A stretch of DNA of 64,000 nucleotides, from contig OZ024784.1 of assembly GCA_964017065.1 (NCBI GenBank), positions 4,879,152 through 4,943,151 of the forward strand, written 5' to 3'. The number at the start of each line of letters is the position of its first letter. Position 1 is the first letter of the stretch. This DNA is from Haliclona indistincta. Its lineage: Eukaryota; Porifera; Demospongiae; Haplosclerida; Chalinidae. The position numbers were made by a program, and so were the translations under genes. Under the pieces are notes generated by a model. The model was not told where the DNA came from. It did not search any database and saw nothing but the letters and a program-made list of their open reading frames with translations. This document shows, piece after piece, positions 33,992-43,350 of this stretch.

Positions 33992-36900
33992 ATGGCGACT
34001 CGGCGCCAGGGTTTAGATTTGTTTGGCAGACCTCTCGTTAATCAGAATAACAAAACGTTGGATTCTGAAACTGTTCAGAGTATTTCCTGTATCAAGTGTT
34101 GTAAGATACTGAGGTCCCCCCACCAGTTGAGCTGTGGTGATAGGATTTGTCAAGGCTGTCTGCCTTCAGGGTATGTTAAGCTGGGGGTCTGTCTATGGGC
34201 GAGTTTCTGGGAGTTCCCATACTTGATTAATGGTATCCGTAATGTTAGAGTAACAGTTGTACGGCTTTCTCTATGTTGTGTTCTTGTAGGACTTTTTCAT
34301 GTCCAAAATGTGAAGAGTCTGTCAGTTCAGAAGAAGTGTTTTTCGACAAAAGCTGTCAACTTGAGCTGCAAAGATTGCTGATAGTGTGTGCGTGTGATTT
34401 TTCCTGTCCTTTGAAAGACTGGGAGGTTGGTAAATGACAACACTACATGTAGATGATGCAATGTGAATGCCAAGATTACCAATAGTTATGAACTCTTGAC
34501 AATACATGTTTGCCAACTGGCTATTGGAACTAATAAACTACTAACATGTGATGTACCATGTGTAGTATTTTGTAGACTGATGGATTGACTGTCATAGCTT
34601 CCCATTCTTCAAATTACCTTTGAATTTTGATATGACACTGCATTTGTAACAAACATCGAAATTACTGTTTGAATAGTGATGTGTATCTTGCTTGCTTGTT
34701 TGTTCCATTTCACTATTTGTTTTCTATCCTAGGAGCATTGTCAGGGATGCTCCCAGATGTCAGGGAGTCAACCTTCTCAGCAGGTACTCATGTCTGACCA
34801 ACTGTTGTTTTTCATGTACATAATACTATTCATCTGTTTCCTGTGGTGGGAGTTTGTTGAGACCATTATGGTAAAGATTGTATTATTTTCGTAGGCTATA
34901 TTTTGCGAATTGGCTGCAAAAAGTAGTTCATGAGAACAAATCGTGTTTGAGCACCAGAGCTAAAGCCTATTTCAAATTTTCGTGAAGGCAAGAACATTAA
35001 TTTGTGAGAATCGCAAAATTACCGTCTGTGAAAATTGTATGTACGTATCTATTAATTGTTGCTTTTTGCCTTAGAATGATTAAATAGTGTTAAAAGACAA
35101 CTCAAAAGTTGAATAGTGGTTCCAGTGAATAGTGAGTTACTCAAAAGTGATTCTAGACAGAACTATACACTATCGAGGCTGGTGAAAAGACAAATTTACA
35201 TGCAGCAAGACAAGTAAAGTGACTTCCAATGGTTGAAATAATCTTGGTTAACTTATCAAGTGCATGATGATATTTTGCAACAACTTTTGAACCTCCAAAA
35301 CTGAGTGTTTTAGTACATAAAAACATTATGCACTAAGAGTAAGCAACCGAACCAACTTTTATTGAAAATTGAACCATTCCTTTTGCTATAAGACAAATGA
35401 CTATTCTTAAATCAGTGTAATGCAAAATTCCAAGCCTATACACTGATGTATGCCAATGGCTTCTACTTATTCATTCATAATTTTTATAGTACTTGTTGTG
35501 AGTCGTTTAAACTTCATCTATTATGATCAGCAATGATGTATCAAGTTTCAGACCAGATTTAACAGTCATAGTGTCTCTAATGTTGGTATTACATCACAGT
35601 ATGTCAAAGTTCTACTCTTTAACATTGAAGCACTGTACAGTCTTATACCGCGTTTACACTACACAAAATAACCGGGCCAGCCCGGCACGGCTCGGCACGG
35701 CACGGCTCGGCACGCCTTAAATTGCCAGTGTAAACGCGCGAAAATGCGAGCCGGGCCGTGCCGTGCCGGGCTGGCCCGGTCTGGTATTGGAAAGCGGGCT
35801 GGCCCGGCACGGCACGGCTCGGCACCGCTTTTATGGCTAGTGTAAACGCTAACAACGCGGGCCGGGCCGGGCCAGGTTGTTTTTTATCGACCTACAGCCA
35901 CTGATATGGTGATCTAGGCTTCGCCAATTGAAGAAACAATAATACTCGGTGTGTCTGTCTTGAAAAGGAAAGGACCACGAAAGAGAGAACGCCAGCAAAG
36001 CGTTCGTTATGCATTGCGTACCTTCAGCATACTGCTGCGTGCCCGTTGTTACTCAATCCATAACATAGCTCTGACAAGAGCTGTATAGAACAAAAATGCA
36101 ACAATACATGCACCAGCACAGATACAAACTCGCTTCAGCCATCGTTGCTAGGTAGTCGCCATTTTATTCTCCCACGTCACGAAGTCTCCGCCTCTTACAA
36201 TCAACTTGGCCCGGTAAAATATTGTGCAGTGTAAACGCGTGCAAGAACCGTGCCGAGCCGTGCCGTGCCGGGCTCCCACGGCCCCAGTACAGTGTAAACG
36301 CGGTATAAGAGAGACAACTATCTGCTTCCATATTGCTCCCTCCAAGCTTGAACAACTTATGAATTAACATGACTTACTGCGTTGACGAAGACACTTGGTA
36401 ATTGAGCATACTGCAGATTTTTCAAATTACATTTTGTTTACTAAAATACTCAGAAATCAGCTCAGGCTTTCCCCACTTTCTATGATTATATGTATGGGCA
36501 TTGGGATATTTTAAAACCATTATGGAGGTTTTGTGTAGGACTATTATGTCCTTATTATCATGTCCTTAATATATTTGACATGGGGAAACCCCGGGGGATT
36601 TATAAACAGCTGACACTGTGCAGTAAGGGCAGTTGTCAAAAAAATACTGTCTTAATGCTCCAGAACATTACAGAATAGCTCTCTACAACTAAGAGTATTC
36701 TGATGTGTGCTAACATGGCTCTCTGTTAGCTGCACACAAGTGTCACAACACTAAACCTGAGTGAAGACTGCAGGCAGCGCACATGGTATATTATTATGTT
36801 TTTCAAAACTCTTATGTGTTGCAAAGATCAAGAGAATGTTCTTTTAGTCTTAAGTTACTAATGCCTACATGACTTGTATTAGCTACAAAATTTGTAGTCA

Positions 36901-39228
36901 CAATTTTGCAAATTCAGAACTTGCATACAAAGCATATATTGTTCAGCATAATCATCAGTTCAAAAGTCTTGTTACTGTGTAGAGTGTTGTTCACTAGTTG
37001 TTCACTAGTTGTTAGTCTGGCTTAGCATACATGTTACTGCAATGTAACCAGCTGCTGCCTCACTCTAGCACTTGCTGATCTGGCTAGTGTGTGCTAGCTC
37101 AGCCAGATGACAGTCATTAGACAGGTATAATGGAGAAGAATAATTAAATTGGGAGCCCCTTGTTGTGTGCACATTTCATTTTCATCACTACCGTTACTTG
37201 CTTCCAAAGGCTGCTATTCAAAAATCTGCTGCTCCTATGCGCTGTGTATACTGTAGCTCTACCTATCTACTAAACTTGTCATTCATCCTTTGTGTTTGTT
37301 AGTCTACACAAAGCACACAAAAGTAGTGCAGGGCATTTTTGTTCGCTCACATTTACACAACATAACACTTTGGTACTGCAAACAATAAGAGATATGAGCT
37401 AAAGAATGGAGCAATGAAAGATTTCACAAACCCTCGGCGGGCATGCCATTCACATTGTAGTGTCAGTCTGCATAGCTGCAAACTCCATAAATTACTATGT
37501 TGGATTAAATGGTCTGTCAATGTGCGTTAGGTGGGCGTGACTACAACCGAATACGTACACGTGTGCAGTAAGCTGACAACCTTTTCTTGAAGTATCTATG
37601 CATCCCAGAGCTGTGCTACAGTTCAAATTGACTGTAAGAGTACCTAGAAAACCAACCATGAGCGTTTTTGTCCTCAGAGAGGTCCGAGACGGCCGTCAAG
37701 GTGAGCCAGTCGTAACTCGCGAACGAAAGCATTTTCGCAAAATCCACGAGTCAAATTGCAAGCTCTGGTCGTGCTTAGTCTGTCTTCCCTTAGTCGACGC
37801 GTAGAAGTGATCGCTGTTCTCTGTAGCTCGATGGACAGAATGCGACCAGGCAAGTACCGTAACCCTCGCGCATGCGCCGAGGGTTAACAATATTATCAAA
37901 ATGAAAAATTTGCTGATTGATATTGACAGCTATACTACAGTGTTTATTGTGGGTGGAAAAAGCTGGTTTTGGTATAAGAATGGGAGGAACAAATTTGCTA
38001 CAAGACCAGAATCTTGACAGAGCCAGTCTTGTTATACTAATGATTGACTTCTCTCTCCTGAAGTACGAGGGGTCAAGAGTCAGTAGATAGAGTCCAGGGT
38101 GCAGGGTCTAGAGAACACGTTGTTTACTTGCAATTGTAGGATTAGTGATTGACAAAGCAATGTAATTCAGAATTTTTACTGCACTCCGAGTCTATCATTG
38201 CAGGGATAGATAGCACTGTAACGCTGGAGCAATTCGTGCATCTATTAGTTACTCTTTTCATATTAATCAACATGTCATGTGTATGATTATGTAAGAATGC
38301 TGTATATGCAAATTTTATGCTAGCTATAGTAGATTATCATAAGAATTATCAAAACAATTTGCTGAAGTCAGTAAACAATGACCATGTGTTTGCTATTTTT
38401 CTATCTTATCAGGAGTTGCCACATGTGCAGAGGTTGGAAAATCACTGCATGATGCTTGAACAACAAGTGAGGGATTTACGAGAGGAGTTTCAAGAACTAA
38501 AGAGAGGACCTACTGTTGCAGTCCAGGCTAGTGGCGATGGCACAGAGGAATATGTTGAGAAAGAGCAACCACTGAGTGTCAAACTGAACGATGATATTAA
38601 ACACCACAAGAGCCAAATCACTCATCTACTCAATGAGGTTGAGAAGCTGTCCAAGGAAATTCCTCGCTTTGAAGCTGTTCTAGGAGATCTTAACCTGAAG
38701 CTAGAGATTTTAGAAGTCAAGACAACCTCCGGATCATATGTATGGAAGGTCAACGACATTGCTAGACGTTACAGAGAGGCAAGGGAAGGCAAGACCAGCT
38801 CACTGTACTCACCTCCATTCTACACTAGTCAACATGGCTACCGGCTTTGCTTAAGAGCATACCTGAACGGAGATGGTTCCGGGAAAGGGACTCATATCTC
38901 ATTATTTATAGTCCTCATGAAAGGTGAATTTGATGATCTGCTCTCTTGGCCTTTTCGTCATCGTGTCACGCTCACACTCATCAATCAGGATGCTCCCACC
39001 GAACCAAGGTCATCAAAGTCACAGCGCTTTCTTCCCAATCCTGAAAGCTCCAGCTTTAGAAAACCAAAAGAAGCATTTAATGTTGCTTCAGGATTTCCTG
39101 AGTTCGTACCAGCAAGTGTGTTGAATGACTCCTCTTTCATCAAAAATGATATACTCTACATAAAAGTCAAAGTCGATTCCCATCTTGCAAATGACGTTAC
39201 TGGACCTGATCAAGTTTCTTACTCTTGA
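33992..39228 (+). CDS. TRAF-family adaptor with reduced zinc-finger region
   Basis: Second TRAF, on the opposite strand to its neighbour. Exon 1 at 33992-34167 encodes a RING start (CIKCCKILRSPHQLSCGDRI), and exon 2 (about 34290-34425) completes it (CPKCEESV). A short Cys-containing stretch (CACDFSCPLKDWE; EHCQGCSQM) replaces the usual run of TRAF zinc fingers. After an intron of 3.6 kb (34784-38412), the last exon encodes a coiled coil (VQRLENHCMMLEQQVRDLRE) and a MATH domain (GSYVWKVNDIARRYREA; SLYSPPFYTSQHGYRLCLRA; YLNGDGSGKGTHISLFIVLM). The RING has Asp where the canonical His ligand sits (CGDRIC rather than CGHRYC). Its MATH domain is closest to that of the neighbouring TRAF. Confidence 0.87.
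35641..36310. mobile_element. GC-rich non-autonomous element with perfect 20-base terminal inverted repeats
   Basis: The left end TCTTATACCGCGTTTACACT at 35641-35660 is the exact reverse complement of 36291-36310. Inside, tandem and inverted copies of GGCCCGGCACGGCACGGCTC-type motifs alternate with AGTGTAAACGC, a piece of the terminus, near 35728, 35839 and 36230. GC content is far above the surroundings. There is no transposase frame. It looks like a MITE or foldback element with internally amplified termini. Target duplication cannot be settled by eye because the end sequence TATA is itself palindromic. Confidence 0.8.
37432..37886. mobile_element. Candidate inverted-repeat element ending in a hairpin
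   Basis: AACCCTCGGCG at about 37433 recurs as the reverse complement CGCCGAGGGTT at about 37875. The right end (37860-37886) is itself a near-perfect palindrome: arms TAACCCTCG and CGAGGGTTA around CGCATGCGC. The interior of about 430 bases is GC-richer than its flanks and has no clear gene. The exact left border is uncertain. Confidence 0.5.
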
Positions 39229-39702
39229 AATTAGTATTGGTTGTAAAAAAAAATTTAATTTTATACAAGATCATCTTACTAATTTTTTAGTATGCAGTTA
39301 CCAAAGTGATACCATCAATCAGTATTGTGTTTTGTGTAAGTGTTAATGGGGCTGGATTGCTATGGTTACAGTTATGTAGCACAACTATATTCATAATCAG
39401 TACTATCAGTCTGTAGTATCTGACATGATACATTCATCTTAAGTGAGTTGTAGTCTTCTTGTACGCAGCTAATTTTTTAATGTCTCCCTAACCCCACAAT
39501 AGCAGTTTAAAATAAATAGTCATTTTTTACAAAAAAAAATATTAAAAGCGACTATTTGTAACAAAGATCATTTAAAAATGACAAATGCTCGTAATTGTAC
39601 TGGTATGGACAGACAAAAGTGGTTGGAATAAAGAGGTGCAGATTGCTTGTTCTAGTAAAGGAATAGATATGGAGTCAGAGTAGAAAAGATGGATTTATGG
39701 TA
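39229..39702. other. AT-rich intergenic region between convergent genes
   Basis: About 470 bases lie between two stop codons. The region holds poly-A and poly-T runs and likely both 3' untranslated regions. Nothing else is recognised. Confidence 0.6.
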
Positions 39703-40251
39703 TTAGTGACTCTTTCTCTGATCTGTTTGTCTCATTTTTGTGCAGTAGAGATGTACGAGTGCGACAAGGATTCCTATAACACTCACAACCATTGCTATAC
39801 CTGTGAAGGAGAAGAATACTCTAGTGAGAGGAGCACTGTACTCAGTGAAACAGCACTCATCCAGGCAGTTCTCGACACACACGGTCGTGTGGTTTCCTAC
39901 TAGATTACAATCAGTACATATTGTTCCGATTTCAGTTAGCATTTGGTTGTTGTAGCTAAGAATGAACGGTGTCATCAGACCTGCACTGGCTAGAATAATG
40001 AAGACATTCAAGATGAGGAAGATCGTGCCAAAGATTCCAGAATGTCGAGGTAACCCAAGCATTAGAATAGCAAAGATTGAACAGATGAGACAGGGTACTC
40101 CAACTACAAAGGCAAGTGCACTAGGCAGAGCCGAGGAGAACTGCAAAGAGAGCCATGCAATGATGGATGAGATGAGAACCATTGCACAGATCAGGTGGAG
40201 TGCTGATACCACACATCCTAATGCAATGACTGGCTTGGGTGAATTTGACAT
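39703..40251 (-). CDS. Four-pass membrane protein, tetraspanin-like, unidentified
   Basis: A single coding exon of 182 residues if started at MSNSPKPVIALGCVVS (40251). A likely 5' leader splice site (TTTTTTGCACAG) lies just upstream. Four hydrophobic segments are seen: IALGCVVSALHLICAMVLIS, LAFVVGVPCLICSIFAILML, IFGTIFLILNVFIILASAGL and VVSVIGILVALVHLYC. The loop between helices 3 and 4 is cysteine-rich (CTDCNLVGNHTTVCVENC, then CC) with one N-glycosylation site. The tail is short and basic. Topology resembles tetraspanins or MS4A-type proteins, but the loop is shorter than in true tetraspanins and the CCG motif is absent (CCF instead). Function is unknown. Confidence 0.72.
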   Translation of the reverse strand: MSNSPKPVIALGCVVSALHLICAMVLISSIIAWLSLQFSSALPSALAFVVGVPCLICSIFAILMLGLPRHSGIFGTIFLILNVFIILASAGLMTPFILSYNNQMLTEIGTICTDCNLVGNHTTVCVENCLDECCFTEYSAPLTRVFFSFTGIAMVVSVIGILVALVHLYCTKMRQTDQRKSH

Positions 40252-40653
40252 ATTGCAATTATCAACCTGTGCAAAAAAGATTTGTTTAGTTGTATTGCAG
40301 TTGCTAGTAGAACACACGGAACTAGTTAACAACCAAAAAGAGGGTGGGGCTGGAGAATTTATGCGCAGTTACTACTGTTTACAAGGCTCTCAGTTAATGG
40401 ACTCACCTGTGTCACTTCATCTATATGAAGACAACAACCGACAGTTGATCTCGCAGTTAAAGACCCTTCGAATGTTTCTCAAGTCGGAAGGGTGTGTCTC
40501 CTACGTTAGTTGCTGACAAAAATGGCGCCACACCCTAAGGCTGTTTTGCTGGTTGCCATAGTAACACACGGGCGTTCCTGACTGTTCGCGGAATCGCGGG
40601 AAACGTGCACATGCACTGTTTCCAACTTTAGCATTACACTTTGACAGTTATTA

Positions 40654-41160
40654 TTATACAACAAAGTTAAACTTAAATTCTGTTTCTGTTCTATCAGTAG
40701 TGATTTCTTTTTTGTGCCTAAAAAAGGTCCCCTTGTCTTCCAACGACGGTCCTTTACTACTCTCAATCTTTACTTCAGCCTTTTCTGGTAACGACTGTAA
40801 CGGCGATTGCTTCATTGTACTCCTATAGTCTCCAAACACTACTCGCATTAGTTGTCGTTTTCGAGGCATCGGAGTTCTTCGAGATTGGAGCTTTTTCAAC
40901 AACAGCGCAGATTCAGTTCTTTGTGAAGAGGTGACTTTGTCTCGCAAAAGACCAAGTTCTAGTTGTCTGATACACCAAGTTAGCTCGTCGTCAAAGTTGC
41001 TCTCACGTGATCCACTCTCAGTACTTTCAGCCTCTAAAGATTCATTTCCACTGCTCTTACCGGACTTTACGATGGTTGCACTTAAGTTAACATTTCTTTT
41101 CTTCTTTTTGCGATTCTTCTTCTGCTTGTTCAAGCCCGACAATGGTACTGGTTCTGCCAT
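40654..41160 (-). CDS. C8orf33: UPF0488 family protein (C8orf33-like)
   Basis: A single-exon frame of 168 residues; ATG at 41160 (MAEPVPLSGLNKQKK) is preferred over an in-frame ATG at 41193. A lysine-rich N-terminus (KQKKNRKKKKRNVNLSATIV) suggests nuclear or nucleolar location. The conserved family core is DDELTWCIRQLELGLL followed by PMPRKRQLMRVVFGDYRSTM, which I match to the UPF0488 family from memory. Biochemical function of the family is not established. Its start faces the cysteine synthase-like gene 79 bases away. Confidence 0.8.
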   Translation of the reverse strand: MAEPVPLSGLNKQKKNRKKKKRNVNLSATIVKSGKSSGNESLEAESTESGSRESNFDDELTWCIRQLELGLLRDKVTSSQRTESALLLKKLQSRRTPMPRKRQLMRVVFGDYRSTMKQSPLQSLPEKAEVKIESSKGPSLEDKGTFFRHKKEITTDRTETEFKFNFVV

Positions 41161-41239
41161 AATGGTATCCACGTGGTGGGCGTAGCTTAACATCAGCCCC
41201 TCCTACAATAGCAAGCTAGTGGAAGCAATCGAGGAAGCA
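41161..41239. promoter_or_regulatory. Very short bidirectional promoter (79 bases)
   Basis: The start codons of the UPF0488 gene and the cysteine synthase-like gene lie 79 bases apart, pointing outward. Transcription starts and any shared regulatory element must overlap here or inside the first exons. Confidence 0.55.
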
Positions 41240-43214
41240 ATGTTTGCGAGAGGATTGTGTCGAGTTGCAATATCTTCTTTAGCAAGGAGAGGTTACTCGG
41301 TAAGAGTATTGTTACTAAAATGCAATTTTTAGGATCTTTGTTTCAATAGGAAATTAGAAATGGTCTCCGCGGGACGGTAGGAAAGTGAGTCACGTGATTC
41401 ATCATGATTTACATTGTTTATTGTTTGTAGCACTCCATTGATCAAACTTGGAAAATTGAGCAAAGAAACAGGTGCAAAATAATAATTGTGAAGAAGTCTC
41501 TGTATAGTATCACATACATAGGGTGCACAATAGCTGTAAAGGCTGAAAACCTCAATCCTGGTGGATCTGTGAAAGATAGAGCAGCACTGTTCCTAATCAA
41601 GGATGCTGAGGAGAAAGGCACGACAATACCATTGTAGTAGCTGTGACTAGTCTATGCTGTATTATGACTATTATTACCAGATTATGGAAGCGATGTACGT
41701 GTGTTTTTGCAGGACTATTGAAGCCAGGTGGTACAGTGGTCGAGGGTACTGCCGGTAATACAGGTATTGGGCTTGCTCATATATGCAATGCTCTTGGATA
41801 CAAGTGTGTCATTTTCATGCCCAATACCCAATCACAGGTAGAATCATTATCATTACTGCATAATAAATGCCCAATGTTTTTTCTAGGAGAAAATTGATGC
41901 TCTTAGAGTGCTTGGTGCTGAAGTATTCCCAGTTCCAGCAGTTCCATTTGACAATCCAGATAATTATAATCATCAGGTCAGGCATCATCATTATGCAATT
42001 GTTGACAGTTTATTAAATAATATTCATGTACCAGTTCAGATAAGTCAACTCTGTTATTATTATTCATTATGTTTCTAATTTTAAATTTATTATTCATTGT
42101 GTTTCTAATTTTAAATTATTCTAGAAATTCCGTATTTGGTATTATTCTATTTTTTGAGATAAGGAATACATAGCAGAGATAGGAAAATAATTCAAGTGAA
42201 ATGTTAACAATTTTAAATGTATTCTATTTACAGGCCAGAAGATATTCTGAAGGTCTTAGCAATTCTGTCTGGACAAACCAGTTTGATAATACTGCTAATC
42301 GAAAAGCACACATAGAAACAACAGGACCAGAAATATGGCAACAAACTGATGGAAAAGTCAGTGCAGTTACATTCTCAACAGGGACTGGGGGTACTCTAGC
42401 AGGTCGGCTCTATTTTCCGTCTGTTTATGAAAGGTTCATGCGCACTATTTTAGGTGTTGGAACTTTTCTAAAAAGTAAAAATCCTGATATCAAGGTGGTT
42501 TGTGCAGACCCTCAGGTATGAATGTAGATAATGTTGTTACATCTCATACTGGTGTAATAATAGGGCAGTGTACTTTATAACTATTTCACGAATGGAAAGC
42601 TCGAGAGAAGTGAAGGAACTTCTATTACTGAAGGTACTTGGTCTGTCTTTGTCATTTTGATACACTCTATTTGTATCCAGGTATAGGCCAAGGACGAGTG
42701 ACTGCTAACCTCAATGGTGCACCCATAGACTGGGCAGTCTGTGTGCAAGACACTGATGCGATAAAGATGGTGAGTAGAGTAGTCGTACATTGACCATAAG
42801 TAGTATGTGTCTTTGCTTACTACAAATTCCTAATTTAGACCTTCTACTTGTTACATGAAGAAGGCTTTTTTGTTGGTGCATCTTCTGGGCTCAATGTAGC
42901 TGCAGCTGTTCAGGTTAAATGTTATAGTGGAATGTTGACAATATGTTATTTGATAACATGTAGGTGGCCAAGAAGCTAGGTCCTGGTCATGTAGTGGTCA
43001 CATGTCTTTGTGATAGTGGACAGGTATTTAAGAGTTAGTAAAAATGTCAGATTATCTATTCATACAACAGAGATATTATGCACGATTATACTGCAAGGAT
43101 TGGCTGCAAAGTAAAGGTAATTATGCCAGGCAGCATTGTGATAATTTGTCACACTCTTTGTGCATAGGCTTGTATGATTGTATTCCTGAAGAATACAGAA
43201 AGGCTCTGCACTAA
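41240..43214 (+). CDS. PLP-dependent cysteine synthase-like protein, probably mitochondrial
   Basis: Fold-type II PLP enzyme of the cysteine synthase/cystathionine beta-synthase family. About ten exons start with a basic, targeting-like leader ([20 protein letters not shown]). TVGNTPLIKL and [15 protein letters not shown] include the Schiff-base lysine. [11 protein letters not shown] is the substrate loop and [12 protein letters not shown] the phosphate-binding glycine loop. [11 protein letters not shown] and [15 protein letters not shown] are near the C-terminus, which ends [10 protein letters not shown]. There is no CBS regulatory domain and no haem region, so it is closer to O-acetylserine sulfhydrylase-like proteins such as the yeast YGR012W type than to cystathionine beta-synthase. 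One intron (after EEKG, near 41617) seems to need a non-GT donor. Its stop is 136 bases from the spectrin stop. Confidence 0.88.
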
Positions 43215-43350
43215 TAATTATTTTGGAATCAGCAAGTTATTATTTTTGAAACTAAATTTTTTAGTCAGCGATAATTAGGATAAAATATTATGCTGTTCTA
43301 TCTTGTTCACCAAATTAAAACTAACTAGTTAGGTTTGTTGTGAAACTTGT

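Larger units (their letters stand above)
34784..38412 (+). other. 3.6 kb TRAF intron rich in inserted repeats
   Basis: The donor follows CAGCAG at 34783 and the acceptor is TTATCAG before 38413. It contains two inverted-repeat elements listed separately (35641-36310 and about 37432-37886). The remainder is AT-rich unique-looking sequence. No coding frame continuing the gene was seen. Confidence 0.7.

Noticed and set aside
35523..35855. Short frames over the GC-rich element
   Set aside because: They encode only repeat-derived sequence (RLGTARLGT-type) of the inverted-repeat element.
37598..37804. 68-residue frame in the TRAF intron (MHPRAVLQFKLTVRVPRK)
   Set aside because: It lies inside the inverted-repeat element, is short and has no family resemblance; chance coding is more likely.
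39962..40516. 184-residue plus-strand frame
   Set aside because: It lies opposite the four-helix membrane protein exon, has no recognisable domain, and reads as antisense of hydrophobic coding.
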